Assembly: GCF_016756615.1 (NCBI RefSeq) | Contig: NZ_AP023262.1 | Span: 682,001 to 746,000 of the forward strand | DNA: 64,000 bases | Source: Mesorhizobium sp. L-8-3 | GTDB lineage: Bacteria; Pseudomonadota; Alphaproteobacteria; Rhizobiales; Rhizobiaceae | Direction: 5' to 3' | Translations under genes and position numbers: made by a program | The notes under the pieces: generated by a model | What the model was told of the DNA's origin: nothing | The model's database searches: none | What the model saw: the letters and a program-made list of their open reading frames with translations, nothing else | Shown here: positions 1-7,349 of the stretch, in pieces | Position numbering within the stretch: the first letter of the stretch is position 1 | Layout of the letters: each line of letters begins with the position of its first letter

Positions 1-381
1 AATGGCGGGGATGGCGATGATCTTCTCGTCGGCGGCCTGGGTGCCGACACGATGACCGGCGGCGCCGGAGCAGATGTCTTCGTCGTCAGCGCGGATGCGA
101 TCGGCGCCATCGATGACCTCATCGTCAATTTCGAGAGCGGAGCGTCCGGAGATTCGATCGATCTCAGCGAACTGCTGGACAATCTGACGGGCGTGACCAA
201 TCTCGAGACATCCGGCTATGTCAACATCATTTCCGGCGCCGACACGCAGGTCCAGGTCGATGTCGATGGCGGCGGGAACAATTTCCAGACGGTGGCTGTC
301 CTCCAAGGCTACACGCATGTCGACGAAGCAATCAAAATTCTGTTCGACGACGGTACCGGGACGAAAACGGATAACGTATGA
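1..381 (+). CDS. RTX-type calcium-binding protein, C-terminal end (5' truncated by window)
   Basis: The frame is open from the first base and begins with glycine/aspartate-rich nonapeptide repeats (NGGDGDDLLVGGLGADTMTGG), the calcium-binding parallel beta-roll typical of proteins exported by type I secretion. After the repeats comes a region of about 100 residues with the acidic and hydrophobic pattern (DDLIVNFESG, then DSIDLSELL) that closes many RTX proteins and carries the uncleaved secretion signal. The N-terminal effector part lies outside the window, so the function (adhesin, protease, lipase or exopolysaccharide-binding) cannot be told. No type I transporter gene follows within the window. 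Confidence 0.85.
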   Translation, partial: NGGDGDDLLVGGLGADTMTGGAGADVFVVSADAIGAIDDLIVNFESGASGDSIDLSELLDNLTGVTNLETSGYVNIISGADTQVQVDVDGGGNNFQTVAVLQGYTHVDEAIKILFDDGTGTKTDNV

Positions 382-429
382 TTGAAATCTATTGTCGAAA
401 TCTCGCAGGGTAACTTAGGGGAACGGGGA

Positions 430-798
430 ATGCGCATGAGCTCGAGACTGGCCGCGGCCGCGTCGATCGTGATGTTTCTGGGAGGGCAGGCGGCGAGTGC
501 CGATCTCAACACCGGTGCCGCAGTGGAATATTGCAGGATTGCGGGAACCTCGAACCTGATCCTCACGGAAAGCGACACGACGTTGAAGAACGAAGTGGTC
601 CGGCTGATGGATGAGGCGATCGCAGTCGCCAAGAGCGACCAATGGATCAACTCGTCCAGGCCGGCCTTCCTGTGGGCTTCGGAAGCGAAGGTCGCCTGCG
701 GTATGGCTTATGGCTACCTGAAGACGAGTTATCGCGACGAGGACACCATCAACAAGTGCGAGTGCTTCCACAACCGGATGGTCGAGTACATGAACTGA
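430..798 (+). CDS. Small exported protein of unknown function
   Basis: I choose the ATG at 430 because a GGGGAACGGGG purine stretch lies just upstream and the product then opens with a clear signal peptide (MRMSSRLAAAASIVMFLGG, probable cleavage after AASA). The mature part is about 95 residues and has five cysteines, three of them near the C-terminus (KCECFHNRM), suggesting disulfides in the periplasm. The mature part looks mostly helical. I do not recognise the family. It lies 48 bases downstream of the RTX gene on the same strand and may be cotranscribed with it. Confidence 0.6.
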   Translation: MRMSSRLAAAASIVMFLGGQAASADLNTGAAVEYCRIAGTSNLILTESDTTLKNEVVRLMDEAIAVAKSDQWINSSRPAFLWASEAKVACGMAYGYLKTSYRDEDTINKCECFHNRMVEYMN

Positions 799-1018
799 CC
801 CGCCGGTCTCGGGCGCGCATGTTCGCAACGCCGATTGGCGGACCATGGGTCTTGCCATGCGTCCATCGCTATCTTTCCTCGACCTTCGTTTCGCCGAAGG
901 CCCGGGATCCGGCCGGCAATGTGCGATCGCTGGGCACGATCGCCTCCTGCGGGGAACACACCGATATGCCGGGGAGGCGGAGTCCGCCACAGCGATCCGA
1001 TTCTCGGGAGGGTAATGG

Positions 1019-2224
1019 GTGAATTTCGCAATAAGGCCCCCTGCGCTGAAGGCGTGTGGGTTTTGCTTCCTTCTTTTGGCCTCGGCCTGGCTGTCCGGCT
1101 GCCAGTCGGAGGGTGATGCCGCCGACGCGCTCGATCCAAATTCCTTGGCGGCAGAACCGGCATCGAGGGCTGCAGCGCCAGCGGCCGAGAGCAAGAACCT
1201 CGGAACAGGGCAGGTCAAAGTTGCCATGCTGTTGCCGCTTTCCGCGCCGGGACCTCTCGGAGAGAGCGGAGCACGAATGCGTGACGCCGCGACGCTCGCC
1301 ATGAACGACATGGGCAACAATCTGATCACGCTGACCATCATGGACACCGGTGGGCAGGACGCGAGGGCAAAGCAGCTTGCACAGCAGGCGATGAGTTCGG
1401 GCGCGGCGGCCATTCTCGGCCCTGTCGAGCCACAGGCGTCGCGGCAACTGGCGGCCATCTCCGGAACCCGGCGGCCCCCGGTGCTGTCGCTTGCCGAGGA
1501 TTATCTCGGGCGCGGAAACCGGGTCTATGGCGTCACTCTGAACGAAGCCGACAGTGCCGCGGCCGGGGCAGCGGCCGTTGCCGGCATGGGAGCCAGAAAA
1601 TTCGCGCTGATCGTGCCGGAAGGTGCAGCCGGCCAGCGGGTCGAACAACGGGTTACCAACGCTGTCGCCAATGTCGGCGGGTCGCTCGCGATCACACTTC
1701 GCTTCGGTCCCGCGACGGCATCGCCGCTGAAGGTCGCTGCGGATCTTGCCTCCATTGTCGACTCGCCCGACGCGATCGTCATCGCGACCGGTGGGGCCGA
1801 CCCTCGGCCACTCGTGGCGGCGTTGAAGGGCAGCGGGCTCGTCAAAGGCGATATGCGGATCATCGGCTCACACCGTTGGCTTGACCATCCCCTGGATGAT
1901 CAAACGCTTGACGGTGCCTTGATAGCGACCCTCGACAGCGACGAAATCGGCCCGGTGAGACAGCGTTTCCGGCAGGCGTACAATCGCGATCCCGGTCTTG
2001 ACGGAGCCTATGCTTATGATGTCGTCGCACTGGCAGCAGGTCTGGTGAGCGCACGGGGCCCCGCCGGGTTTGCTCCAGAAACGCTTCAGACGCCGTCCGG
2101 GTTTCGTGGTTCCACGGGAGTGTTCCGCTTCCGGCCGGATGGCTCGAGCGAACGGTCAATGCCGCTCCATCGCATCGAGCAAGGTCAATTGAAGATTGTC
2201 GTCAAGGCGGTCAGAGCATTCTGA
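1019..2224 (+). CDS. Penicillin-binding protein activator-like lipoprotein (periplasmic-binding fold)
   Basis: The GTG at 1019 follows a GGGAGG purine stretch and gives a 401-residue protein with a lipoprotein signal: a hydrophobic segment ending in the lipobox LSGC at about residue 28. From about residue 68 (VKVAMLLPLSAPGPLGESG) it has the type I periplasmic-binding fold of leucine-binding-like receptors. Alphaproteobacterial lipoproteins with this build are usually grouped with LpoA-type activators of penicillin-binding proteins rather than with nutrient receptors. No ABC transporter genes lie next to it, which fits that view. The protein should be anchored in the outer or inner membrane facing the periplasm. 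The exact role is inferred from family resemblance. Confidence 0.7.
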   Translation: MNFAIRPPALKACGFCFLLLASAWLSGCQSEGDAADALDPNSLAAEPASRAAAPAAESKNLGTGQVKVAMLLPLSAPGPLGESGARMRDAATLAMNDMGNNLITLTIMDTGGQDARAKQLAQQAMSSGAAAILGPVEPQASRQLAAISGTRRPPVLSLAEDYLGRGNRVYGVTLNEADSAAAGAAAVAGMGARKFALIVPEGAAGQRVEQRVTNAVANVGGSLAITLRFGPATASPLKVAADLASIVDSPDAIVIATGGADPRPLVAALKGSGLVKGDMRIIGSHRWLDHPLDDQTLDGALIATLDSDEIGPVRQRFRQAYNRDPGLDGAYAYDVVALAAGLVSARGPAGFAPETLQTPSGFRGSTGVFRFRPDGSSERSMPLHRIEQGQLKIVVKAVRAF

Positions 2225-2431
2225 CGGATGAGCCGACGACTGCTTCGGTGCAGAACGGGCTTGGGCAGGTGGACGGGGGCCATCCTCTTCCTCGACCGTC
2301 TGCGGCCTTCGGATCGGTCACGGCATGGAACCTCGGATCGGCACGCGCTCCGCTTCGCTGCGTGCGCGCGTCCGTGGATGACGAAGCGGATATGTCGCCG
2401 CCGATCAGACGCGACCAGTCTGTCGTGTACT

Positions 2432-2457
2432 GTGAAAGGATTCTGAATCCTTTTCAC
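2432..2457. terminator. Hairpin between convergent genes, possible bidirectional terminator
   Basis: GTGAAAGGATT and AATCCTTTTCAC pair across a 3-base loop with one bulged T. The site sits 207 bases after the lipoprotein gene and 24 bases after the end of the zur-like gene, which run toward each other. There is no U-tract, so termination by this hairpin is uncertain. Confidence 0.35.
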
Positions 2458-2480
2458 GCGATATGCAGTCAGTTCCGCTC

Positions 2481-2885
2481 TCACGCCGCAAGCGCGGCGC
2501 ATTTGGCGCAGGTGCCGCGGAACTCGATGACCGCCTTCTTGGCGACGAAGCCCGTGGAGCGCACCCACTGGTCGAGCCGCTCGCCGACCATTTCGTCGGA
2601 GAATTCCGTGACCTGGCCGCAGGAATCGCAGATCGCGAAGGCGGTCATGCGGTGGCCGTGGTCATGCGGCTTCGAGCAGGCGACGAAGGCGTTCAGGCTT
2701 TCGAGGCGGTGGACGAAACCTTCCTTCATCAGCGCATCGAGCGCGCGGTAAACCTGCAGCGGCGCACGAAAGCCGTGCTCACGCAGCAGGTCGAGCAGCG
2801 TGTAGGCGCTGAGCGGACCGGGGGCCGCCTCGAGCTTGTCGAGCACGAGCTGCTGGTTCTTGGTCAGCGCCACCTTGGCCGTCAT
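2481..2885 (-). CDS. zur: Fur-family zinc-responsive regulator (Zur-like)
   Basis: This 134-residue protein has the Fur layout. A winged helix fills residues 8-62 (recognition region LQVYRALDALMKEG), followed by a histidine cluster (H74, H76, H78) and two CxxC pairs (C86/C89 and C126/C129) that hold the structural zinc typical of Zur and Fur. The spacing and short N-terminus favour Zur, the cytosolic repressor of zinc uptake genes. No znuABC lies beside it in this window, so its targets must be elsewhere. A second Fur-family gene at 37189-37617 lacks cysteines entirely and is of the Mur type, so the two are clearly different paralogues. Confidence 0.8.
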   Translation of the reverse strand: MTAKVALTKNQQLVLDKLEAAPGPLSAYTLLDLLREHGFRAPLQVYRALDALMKEGFVHRLESLNAFVACSKPHDHGHRMTAFAICDSCGQVTEFSDEMVGERLDQWVRSTGFVAKKAVIEFRGTCAKCAALAA

Positions 2886-3027
2886 GCCGTTCCTGTCCCT
2901 GCGGTCATCGCATCAGATCGCATGATGCGACGCTCTTGTCATCGTCGTCCCAATAGATAGCAAGCCACGGCCATTTTCCCAAATGCCGCCAAGACGGCAC
3001 GGCGCGACCCTTGTTTCGCTGGTAGTT

Positions 3028-3240
3028 TCGGCGCGCGCGGTTGCGCCAGACGAGCAGGCGCCTCGAGGGCGGCCAGAAGGACGGAACTGACATAGCCGAG
3101 CACGCCGAGCAGGGATCACGCCGGCATGGAGGTCCGGGGCGCGGAAGGGCCGGCAGCGAGCAGTATCCAGTTGCCGAGCCCATCCCGGCCCGGTAGAGGC
3201 CGATGAAGCTCGCGACCATCGGTCGGCCGGACTGGACGTC
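3028..3240 (-). pseudogene. Remnant of an ABC transporter permease (SsuC/TauC type), C-terminal part, frameshifted
   Basis: No frame is open across this stretch, but pieces in all three minus-strand frames line up with the end of a nitrate/taurine-type permease. In order they are RPMVASFIGLYRAGMG (one frame), LGNWILLAAG (second), RFRAPDLHAGVI (third), LLGVLGYVSSVLLAALEA (second again) and RRLLVWRNRARR (first again). In intact family members these follow one another as the last transmembrane helices and the terminal ErrLLrWr motif. At least four frameshifts and a stop are needed to join them, so this is a decayed gene. The rest of the permease and its partner genes are absent. Confidence 0.55.
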
Positions 3241-3311
3241 GAGCACATCGGCGTGCTGAAGAACAAGGTCGTGCGCCGGAAAAACTGACACATCTGCAAC
3301 GGAGGAAACCC

Positions 3312-4088
3312 ATGGCCCGCCGCATCATCGACCTGTCGGTCTCGATCGCCAACGATATTCCGGCCGATCCGCCGATCCAGATCCCGGCGATCACCTATAT
3401 CGACCACAAGCAGAGCCTGGGCGACCTGCTCAACTTCTTTCCCGGCCTCAAGGCCGAGGACCTGCCCGACGGCGAAGGCTGGGCGGTCGAACGCGTCGTC
3501 CTGTCGACCCACAACGGGACCCATCTCGACGCCCCCTGGCACTACCACTCCACCCAGGACCACGGCAAACCATCGATGCGCATCGACGAGGTGCCGCTCG
3601 ACTGGTGCTTCCAGCCGGGCGTGAAGCTCGACTTCCGCCACCTCCCGGACGGTTACGTCGTCACGGCGGCCGATGTCGAAGCGGAGTTGGCGCGCATCGG
3701 CCACAGCCTGCAGCCGCTGGAGATCGTGGTTGTGAACACATCCGCCGGCGCCAAATTCGGCCAGCCCGACTATGTGGCGAGCGGCTGCGGCATGGGCTAC
3801 GAAGCGACCATGTACCTGCTCGACCGCGGCGTCAGGGTGACCGGCACCGACGGCTGGAGCTGGGACGCGCCCTTCGTCCATACCGCCAGGAAATACAGGG
3901 AGACCGGCGACGCCTCGCTGATCTGGGAAGGCCACAAGGCCGGACGCCACACCGGCTACTGTCACATCGAGAAGCTGCACAGGCTGGAGGAGCTCCCCTC
4001 GACCGGCTTCATGGTGAGCTGCTTCCCGGTCAAGATCGAGAAGGCCTCCGCCGGCTGGACGCGGGCCGTGGCGATCCTGGAGGATTGA
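3312..4088 (+). CDS. Cyclase-family metal-dependent hydrolase (kynurenine formamidase-like)
   Basis: The 258-residue protein belongs to the cyclase family (PF04199), which includes bacterial kynurenine formamidase and isatin hydrolase. The metal-site motif is present as STHNGTHLDAPWHYHS around residues 66-80, with H67, H71, D73, H77 and H79 in the expected places. A second conserved block (YVASGCGMGYEATMYLLDRG) follows. The ATG at 3312 has a GGAGG ribosome-binding site. The protein is cytosolic and probably opens or hydrolyses an amide or enol-lactone. No tryptophan-degradation genes are nearby, so the substrate is unknown. The intact gene lies beside a decayed permease remnant, suggesting it may once have belonged to an uptake-plus-degradation locus. 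Confidence 0.75.
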   Translation: MARRIIDLSVSIANDIPADPPIQIPAITYIDHKQSLGDLLNFFPGLKAEDLPDGEGWAVERVVLSTHNGTHLDAPWHYHSTQDHGKPSMRIDEVPLDWCFQPGVKLDFRHLPDGYVVTAADVEAELARIGHSLQPLEIVVVNTSAGAKFGQPDYVASGCGMGYEATMYLLDRGVRVTGTDGWSWDAPFVHTARKYRETGDASLIWEGHKAGRHTGYCHIEKLHRLEELPSTGFMVSCFPVKIEKASAGWTRAVAILED

Positions 4089-4137
4089 GGGGCCGTCAGG
4101 AAGCGGCGGGCTGCCTTCGCTTCGCGAAGACAGCTTA

Positions 4138-4355
4138 CCCCTCATCCGACCTCGCCCTCGCGGGCGAGGCCACCTTCTCCCGCAAGGGGAGAAGGCAGGG
4201 GCTTGGTTTTGCCGGCTATGCAAACCACCAGCGTAGACGATTGGCCGAGACCTTGCGGCAGGCGCTCCCTTCTCCCCTGTGGGAGAAGGTGGCCGCGCCC
4301 ACGGGTCTTGCCTTCGGCAAGCCCGAGGACAGGCTCCGCGCGGTCGGATGAGGGG
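4138..4355. repeat. MITE-like palindromic element, copy 1 (218 bp)
   Basis: The element starts CCCCTCATCCGACC and ends GGTCGGATGAGGGG, perfect inverted ends, with TA on both sides. Each arm continues into a second matching block (CCACCTTCTCCC...GGGAGAAGG). The roughly 70 bp core contains GATTGGCCGAGACC and GCCGGCTATGCAAACC, which recur in reverse orientation in the copy at 43514-43695. It has no coding capacity and fills the space between two convergent genes. Confidence 0.75.
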
Positions 4356-4382
4356 TATGCCTGGGCACAAGCCCCGACACTA

Positions 4383-5996
4383 TCACCCGCCTCGTCTTGC
4401 ATAAACGAAATGATCGAAATCGGCCGCCAGCCCCGCCCCGCTGGTGTCGAAGGCGGCCATGCCGATGAAGGCGCCGGTGAAGGAGCCGTGCTCGCCGCGG
4501 CCGCCTTCGTCTGAGATGACGCTGGCATCGAGCACCGGGCCGGCCTTCATCCAGTCGCCGCCGTCGCGATACCAGAATTGCAGGATCGCGCCGTCGACCT
4601 CGGCCGCCAGACCGATCGCTCCCGCCGCGCTGAGCGGCAGCGGGTCGGAGAGCGGGAAGGTCAGCCGGCCGTCCGGCCAGTCGCCGGGACAGGAGAGGAT
4701 GGTCAGCACGCGGCCATGCCGGGCATCGTGGGTGACCCCGAGGAAGTGGAACTTGTGGCGGTTGTAGTAATGCGTCAGGCCGGCTGCCTGCTGGAAGGTC
4801 TCAGGCGCGAAGGCAAGCTCGGTTTTGGCGCGGAACGAGAAATGCTGTTGACGGCGGGCAACCAGCGCCTGCTCGTACCAACTGCCGATCGATTCGCGTC
4901 CGAAGAGCCGCAGCGAGCCGGGCTTTTCCGTCAGCGAGAAAAGACGCTCCGGATAGGGGGTGCGCAGCCATTGGAAATCACGCGGCAGGTCCGCACCGTC
5001 GAAATCATAATGGACAAGCTCCGGCTCGGGCGCGCGCGCCGAGGGCACCGGCGCCGCAACTTCGACCTCCGGCACAGGGCCGCCATGGGCGAGCCGAAGC
5101 CAGCCGTCCTCGCCCCAGACGCATTTCTGGATCGCCGTTTCGCGGCCGAGCGGCGAACGTCGCAGCCCCGGCAATGGACGCGAGCAGAGATGCGTGTGGT
5201 AGACCTCGCCCTGCGGCGTCTCCACGATCTGCCCATGCCCGGCGCGCTGCAGCATGGCATCGGGCGCATCCTTCGAGGTGATGAGGTGTATGTCGGGGTG
5301 GAGTTCGTAAGGGCCTTCGATCCGGCGCGACCGGGCCATGGTCACCGCATGGTCATAGCCCGTGCCGCCTTCGGCCGTGGTGAGATAATACCAGCCCTCG
5401 CGCTTGAAGAGGTGCGGCCCCTCCACCAGGCCGTGGGCGCTGCCGGCGAAGACGTTCCTTACCGGCCCGACCAGCTTCCTTGCCTCCGGATCGTATTGCT
5501 GAAGAAGTATGCCGGCAAAGGATGGATGTTTCGGACTGCCACCGACTCCGGTGGAGATGTGGTTCCAGACCATGTTGAGGAACCATTTCCTGCCGTCGTC
5601 GTCATGGAACAGCGACGGGTCGAAGCCGCTGGAATTGACCCGGACGGGGTCAGACCAGGGACCGTCGATGGAAGGCGCCGTCACAATGTAGTTGTGGCTG
5701 TCCTTGAAACTGCCGTCGAGCCGTTTGACGTCGGTATAGACCAGCCAGAACAGGCCGTCGGCGAAGGAGAGGCACGGCGCCCAGATGCCGCCGGAATCGG
5801 GATTGCCGCGCATATCGAGCTGCGCGGCGCGGTCGAGCGGGCGCTTCACCAGCCGCCAGTTCACGAGATCGGTGGAATGATGGATCTGGACGCCGGGATA
5901 CCATTCGAAGGTCGATGTCGCGATATAGTAATCCAATCCCACCCGGCAGATCGACGGGTCGGGATTGAAGCCAGGCAGGACCGGATTCTGGATCAT
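4383..5996 (-). CDS. Glycoside hydrolase family 43 beta-xylosidase-like enzyme
   Basis: This 537-residue cytosolic enzyme (no signal peptide) has the five-bladed propeller motifs of GH43 xylosidases: GFNPDPSI with the base D13, a second acid in SGFDPSLFHDDDGRKW, and the acid catalyst in LVEGPHLFKREGWYYL. A C-terminal beta-sandwich from about residue 330 is as usual for the XynB-like subgroup. It should remove terminal xylose or arabinose from imported oligosaccharides. It is the last gene of the minus-strand sugar ABC operon, after the aldo/keto reductase, and a palindromic repeat (6005-6060) separates it from that gene. This placement suggests the transporter brings in xylo-oligosaccharides or similar short pentose glycans. 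Confidence 0.85.
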   Translation of the reverse strand: MIQNPVLPGFNPDPSICRVGLDYYIATSTFEWYPGVQIHHSTDLVNWRLVKRPLDRAAQLDMRGNPDSGGIWAPCLSFADGLFWLVYTDVKRLDGSFKDSHNYIVTAPSIDGPWSDPVRVNSSGFDPSLFHDDDGRKWFLNMVWNHISTGVGGSPKHPSFAGILLQQYDPEARKLVGPVRNVFAGSAHGLVEGPHLFKREGWYYLTTAEGGTGYDHAVTMARSRRIEGPYELHPDIHLITSKDAPDAMLQRAGHGQIVETPQGEVYHTHLCSRPLPGLRRSPLGRETAIQKCVWGEDGWLRLAHGGPVPEVEVAAPVPSARAPEPELVHYDFDGADLPRDFQWLRTPYPERLFSLTEKPGSLRLFGRESIGSWYEQALVARRQQHFSFRAKTELAFAPETFQQAAGLTHYYNRHKFHFLGVTHDARHGRVLTILSCPGDWPDGRLTFPLSDPLPLSAAGAIGLAAEVDGAILQFWYRDGGDWMKAGPVLDASVISDEGGRGEHGSFTGAFIGMAAFDTSGAGLAADFDHFVYARRGG

Positions 5997-6004
5997 CGCA
6001 TCTC

Positions 6005-6060
6005 TTTGTTTTTACGCAGTTCCGGACGCAAAACCGCTTCGCACTTTTGCTGGAATTGCC
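6005..6060. repeat. Palindromic intergenic repeat (ACGCAnTTCCGGACGC family), copy 1
   Basis: TTTGTTTTTACGCAGTTCCG through CTGGAATTGC can fold with GCAGTTCC (6016-6023) against GGAATTGC (6052-6059). A close copy lies at 54351-54410. It sits between GH43 and the aldo/keto reductase, inside the presumed operon. Confidence 0.7.
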
Positions 6061-7110
6061 CTATTTCTTGCGGGCCGGGCCCTTGCGTTCGGCAGACGCC
6101 GCCCACAGGTTGACATCGGCCTCGCGCGCGTAGCGATCGATCTCGGCGAGTTCGGCTTCGGAGAAATCGCGGTTTTTCAACGCACCGACGCAGTCTTCGA
6201 TCTGCTCGGGCCGGCTGGCGCCGATCAGCGCGGAGGTGACGCGGCCGCCGCGCAGCACCCAGGCGAGCGCCATCTGGGCCAGCGTCTGTCCGCGGCGCCC
6301 GGCTATGCCGTTGAGCGCGCGGATATTGGCCAGCGTGGCGTCGTTGAGGAAATCGGGGCGCAACGACTTGTCCTGCGTGGCGCGGCTGCCTTCGGGCACA
6401 CCCTTCAGATATTTGTCCGTCAGCATGCCCTGGGCCAGCGGCGTGAAGGCGATCGAGCCGATGCCGAGCCCGTCAAGCGTGTCGAGCAGTCCGTCATCCT
6501 CGACCCAGCGGTTGATCATGGAATAGCTGGGCTGATGGATCAGGCAGGGCGTGCCGAGCTGCCGCAATATATCGGCTGCGTCGCGCGTGCGCTGCGCATT
6601 GTAGGAGGAAATGCCGGCATACAGCGCTTTGCCCGAACGCACCGCCTGGTCGAGGGCCATCATCGTCTCCTCGAGCGGCGTCTCCGGGTCAAAGCGGTGC
6701 GAATAGAAGATATCGACATAGTCTGTTCCCATCCGCTTCAGGCTCTGGTCGAGGCTGGCCAGCAGATATTTGCGGCTGCCCCACTCGCCATAGGGACCCG
6801 CCCACATCTCGTAACCCGCCTTGGTCGAGATGATCAGTTCGTCGCGGTAACCGGCGAAATCGATGCGCAGTATCTCGCCGAAGGCTTCTTCGGCCGATCC
6901 GGGCGGCGGCCCGTAATTGTTGGCGAGGTCGAAATGGGTGATGCCGAGGTCGAAGGCCTTCCGGCACATCGCCCGCTTCACTTGGTGCGGCGTGTCGCCG
7001 CCGAAATTGTGCCAGAGGCCGAGCGAGATCGCGGGCAGCTTCAGCCCCGAGCGGCCACAGCGATTGTAGATCATCGATTCGTAGCGATTTTCGGCCGGCT
7101 GCCAGGGCAT
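6061..7110 (-). CDS. Aldo/keto reductase, L-glyceraldehyde-3-phosphate reductase type
   Basis: The 349-residue NADPH-dependent reductase opens with YNRCGRSGLKLPAISLGLWH and keeps the catalytic set of the family: Asp and Tyr in FDLANNYGPPPGSAEEAFG, Lys in IISTKAGYE and His in FYSHRFD. The long loop after the Tyr (GPPPGSAEE) and the C-terminal SRPEQIEDCVGALKN block are features of the YghZ/potassium-channel-beta-like subgroup. It follows the Gfo/Idh dehydrogenase in the sugar operon, separated by the 7135-7343 inverted repeat, and probably handles an aldehyde or keto-sugar from oligosaccharide breakdown. The substrate is not determined by the sequence. Confidence 0.85.
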   Translation of the reverse strand: MPWQPAENRYESMIYNRCGRSGLKLPAISLGLWHNFGGDTPHQVKRAMCRKAFDLGITHFDLANNYGPPPGSAEEAFGEILRIDFAGYRDELIISTKAGYEMWAGPYGEWGSRKYLLASLDQSLKRMGTDYVDIFYSHRFDPETPLEETMMALDQAVRSGKALYAGISSYNAQRTRDAADILRQLGTPCLIHQPSYSMINRWVEDDGLLDTLDGLGIGSIAFTPLAQGMLTDKYLKGVPEGSRATQDKSLRPDFLNDATLANIRALNGIAGRRGQTLAQMALAWVLRGGRVTSALIGASRPEQIEDCVGALKNRDFSEAELAEIDRYAREADVNLWAASAERKGPARKK

Positions 7111-7134
7111 GGTTGTTCCTCATTGTCTAGGTGC

Positions 7135-7343
7135 GTCCTTCGAGGCTCGCTTCGCTCGCACCTCAGGATGAGGGAGGTTTACGCTACCGATCGAAACTTG
7201 GCTCGTTCGAGGAAAGTAGACGGTACCGCGGTCTTCGAAGCATCCTATCGCGAGGCTCGCTTTGCAATCGCCATATCTCAGAACCCGAGTTTCAGCGCAA
7301 CCTCCCTCATCCTGAGGTGCGAGCGAAGCGAGCCTCGAAGGAC
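7135..7343. repeat. Pair of perfect 45 bp inverted repeats around a 119 bp spacer
   Basis: Bases 7135-7179 (beginning GTCCTTCGAGGCTCGC) and 7299-7343 (ending GCGAGCCTCGAAGGAC) are exact reverse complements over 45 bp. Each arm is itself palindromic (GAGGCTCGCTTCGCTCGCACCTC and CCTCATCCTGAGG-type pairing). The 119 bp between has no recognisable gene. The element occupies almost all of the space between the Gfo/Idh and aldo/keto reductase genes. Confidence 0.85.
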
Positions 7344-7349
7344 CCATGG

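Noticed and set aside
415..1458. Long minus-strand open frame (347 codons)
   Set aside because: It is antisense to the exported protein and lipoprotein genes, rich in Arg, Pro and Ala with no recognisable motif. High GC keeps the antisense frame open.
2905..4370. Possible minus-strand gene of up to 485 codons opposite the cyclase gene
   Set aside because: It runs through the palindromic element and antisense of the hydrolase. Only the short 3028-3240 part resembles a protein, and that needs frameshifts.
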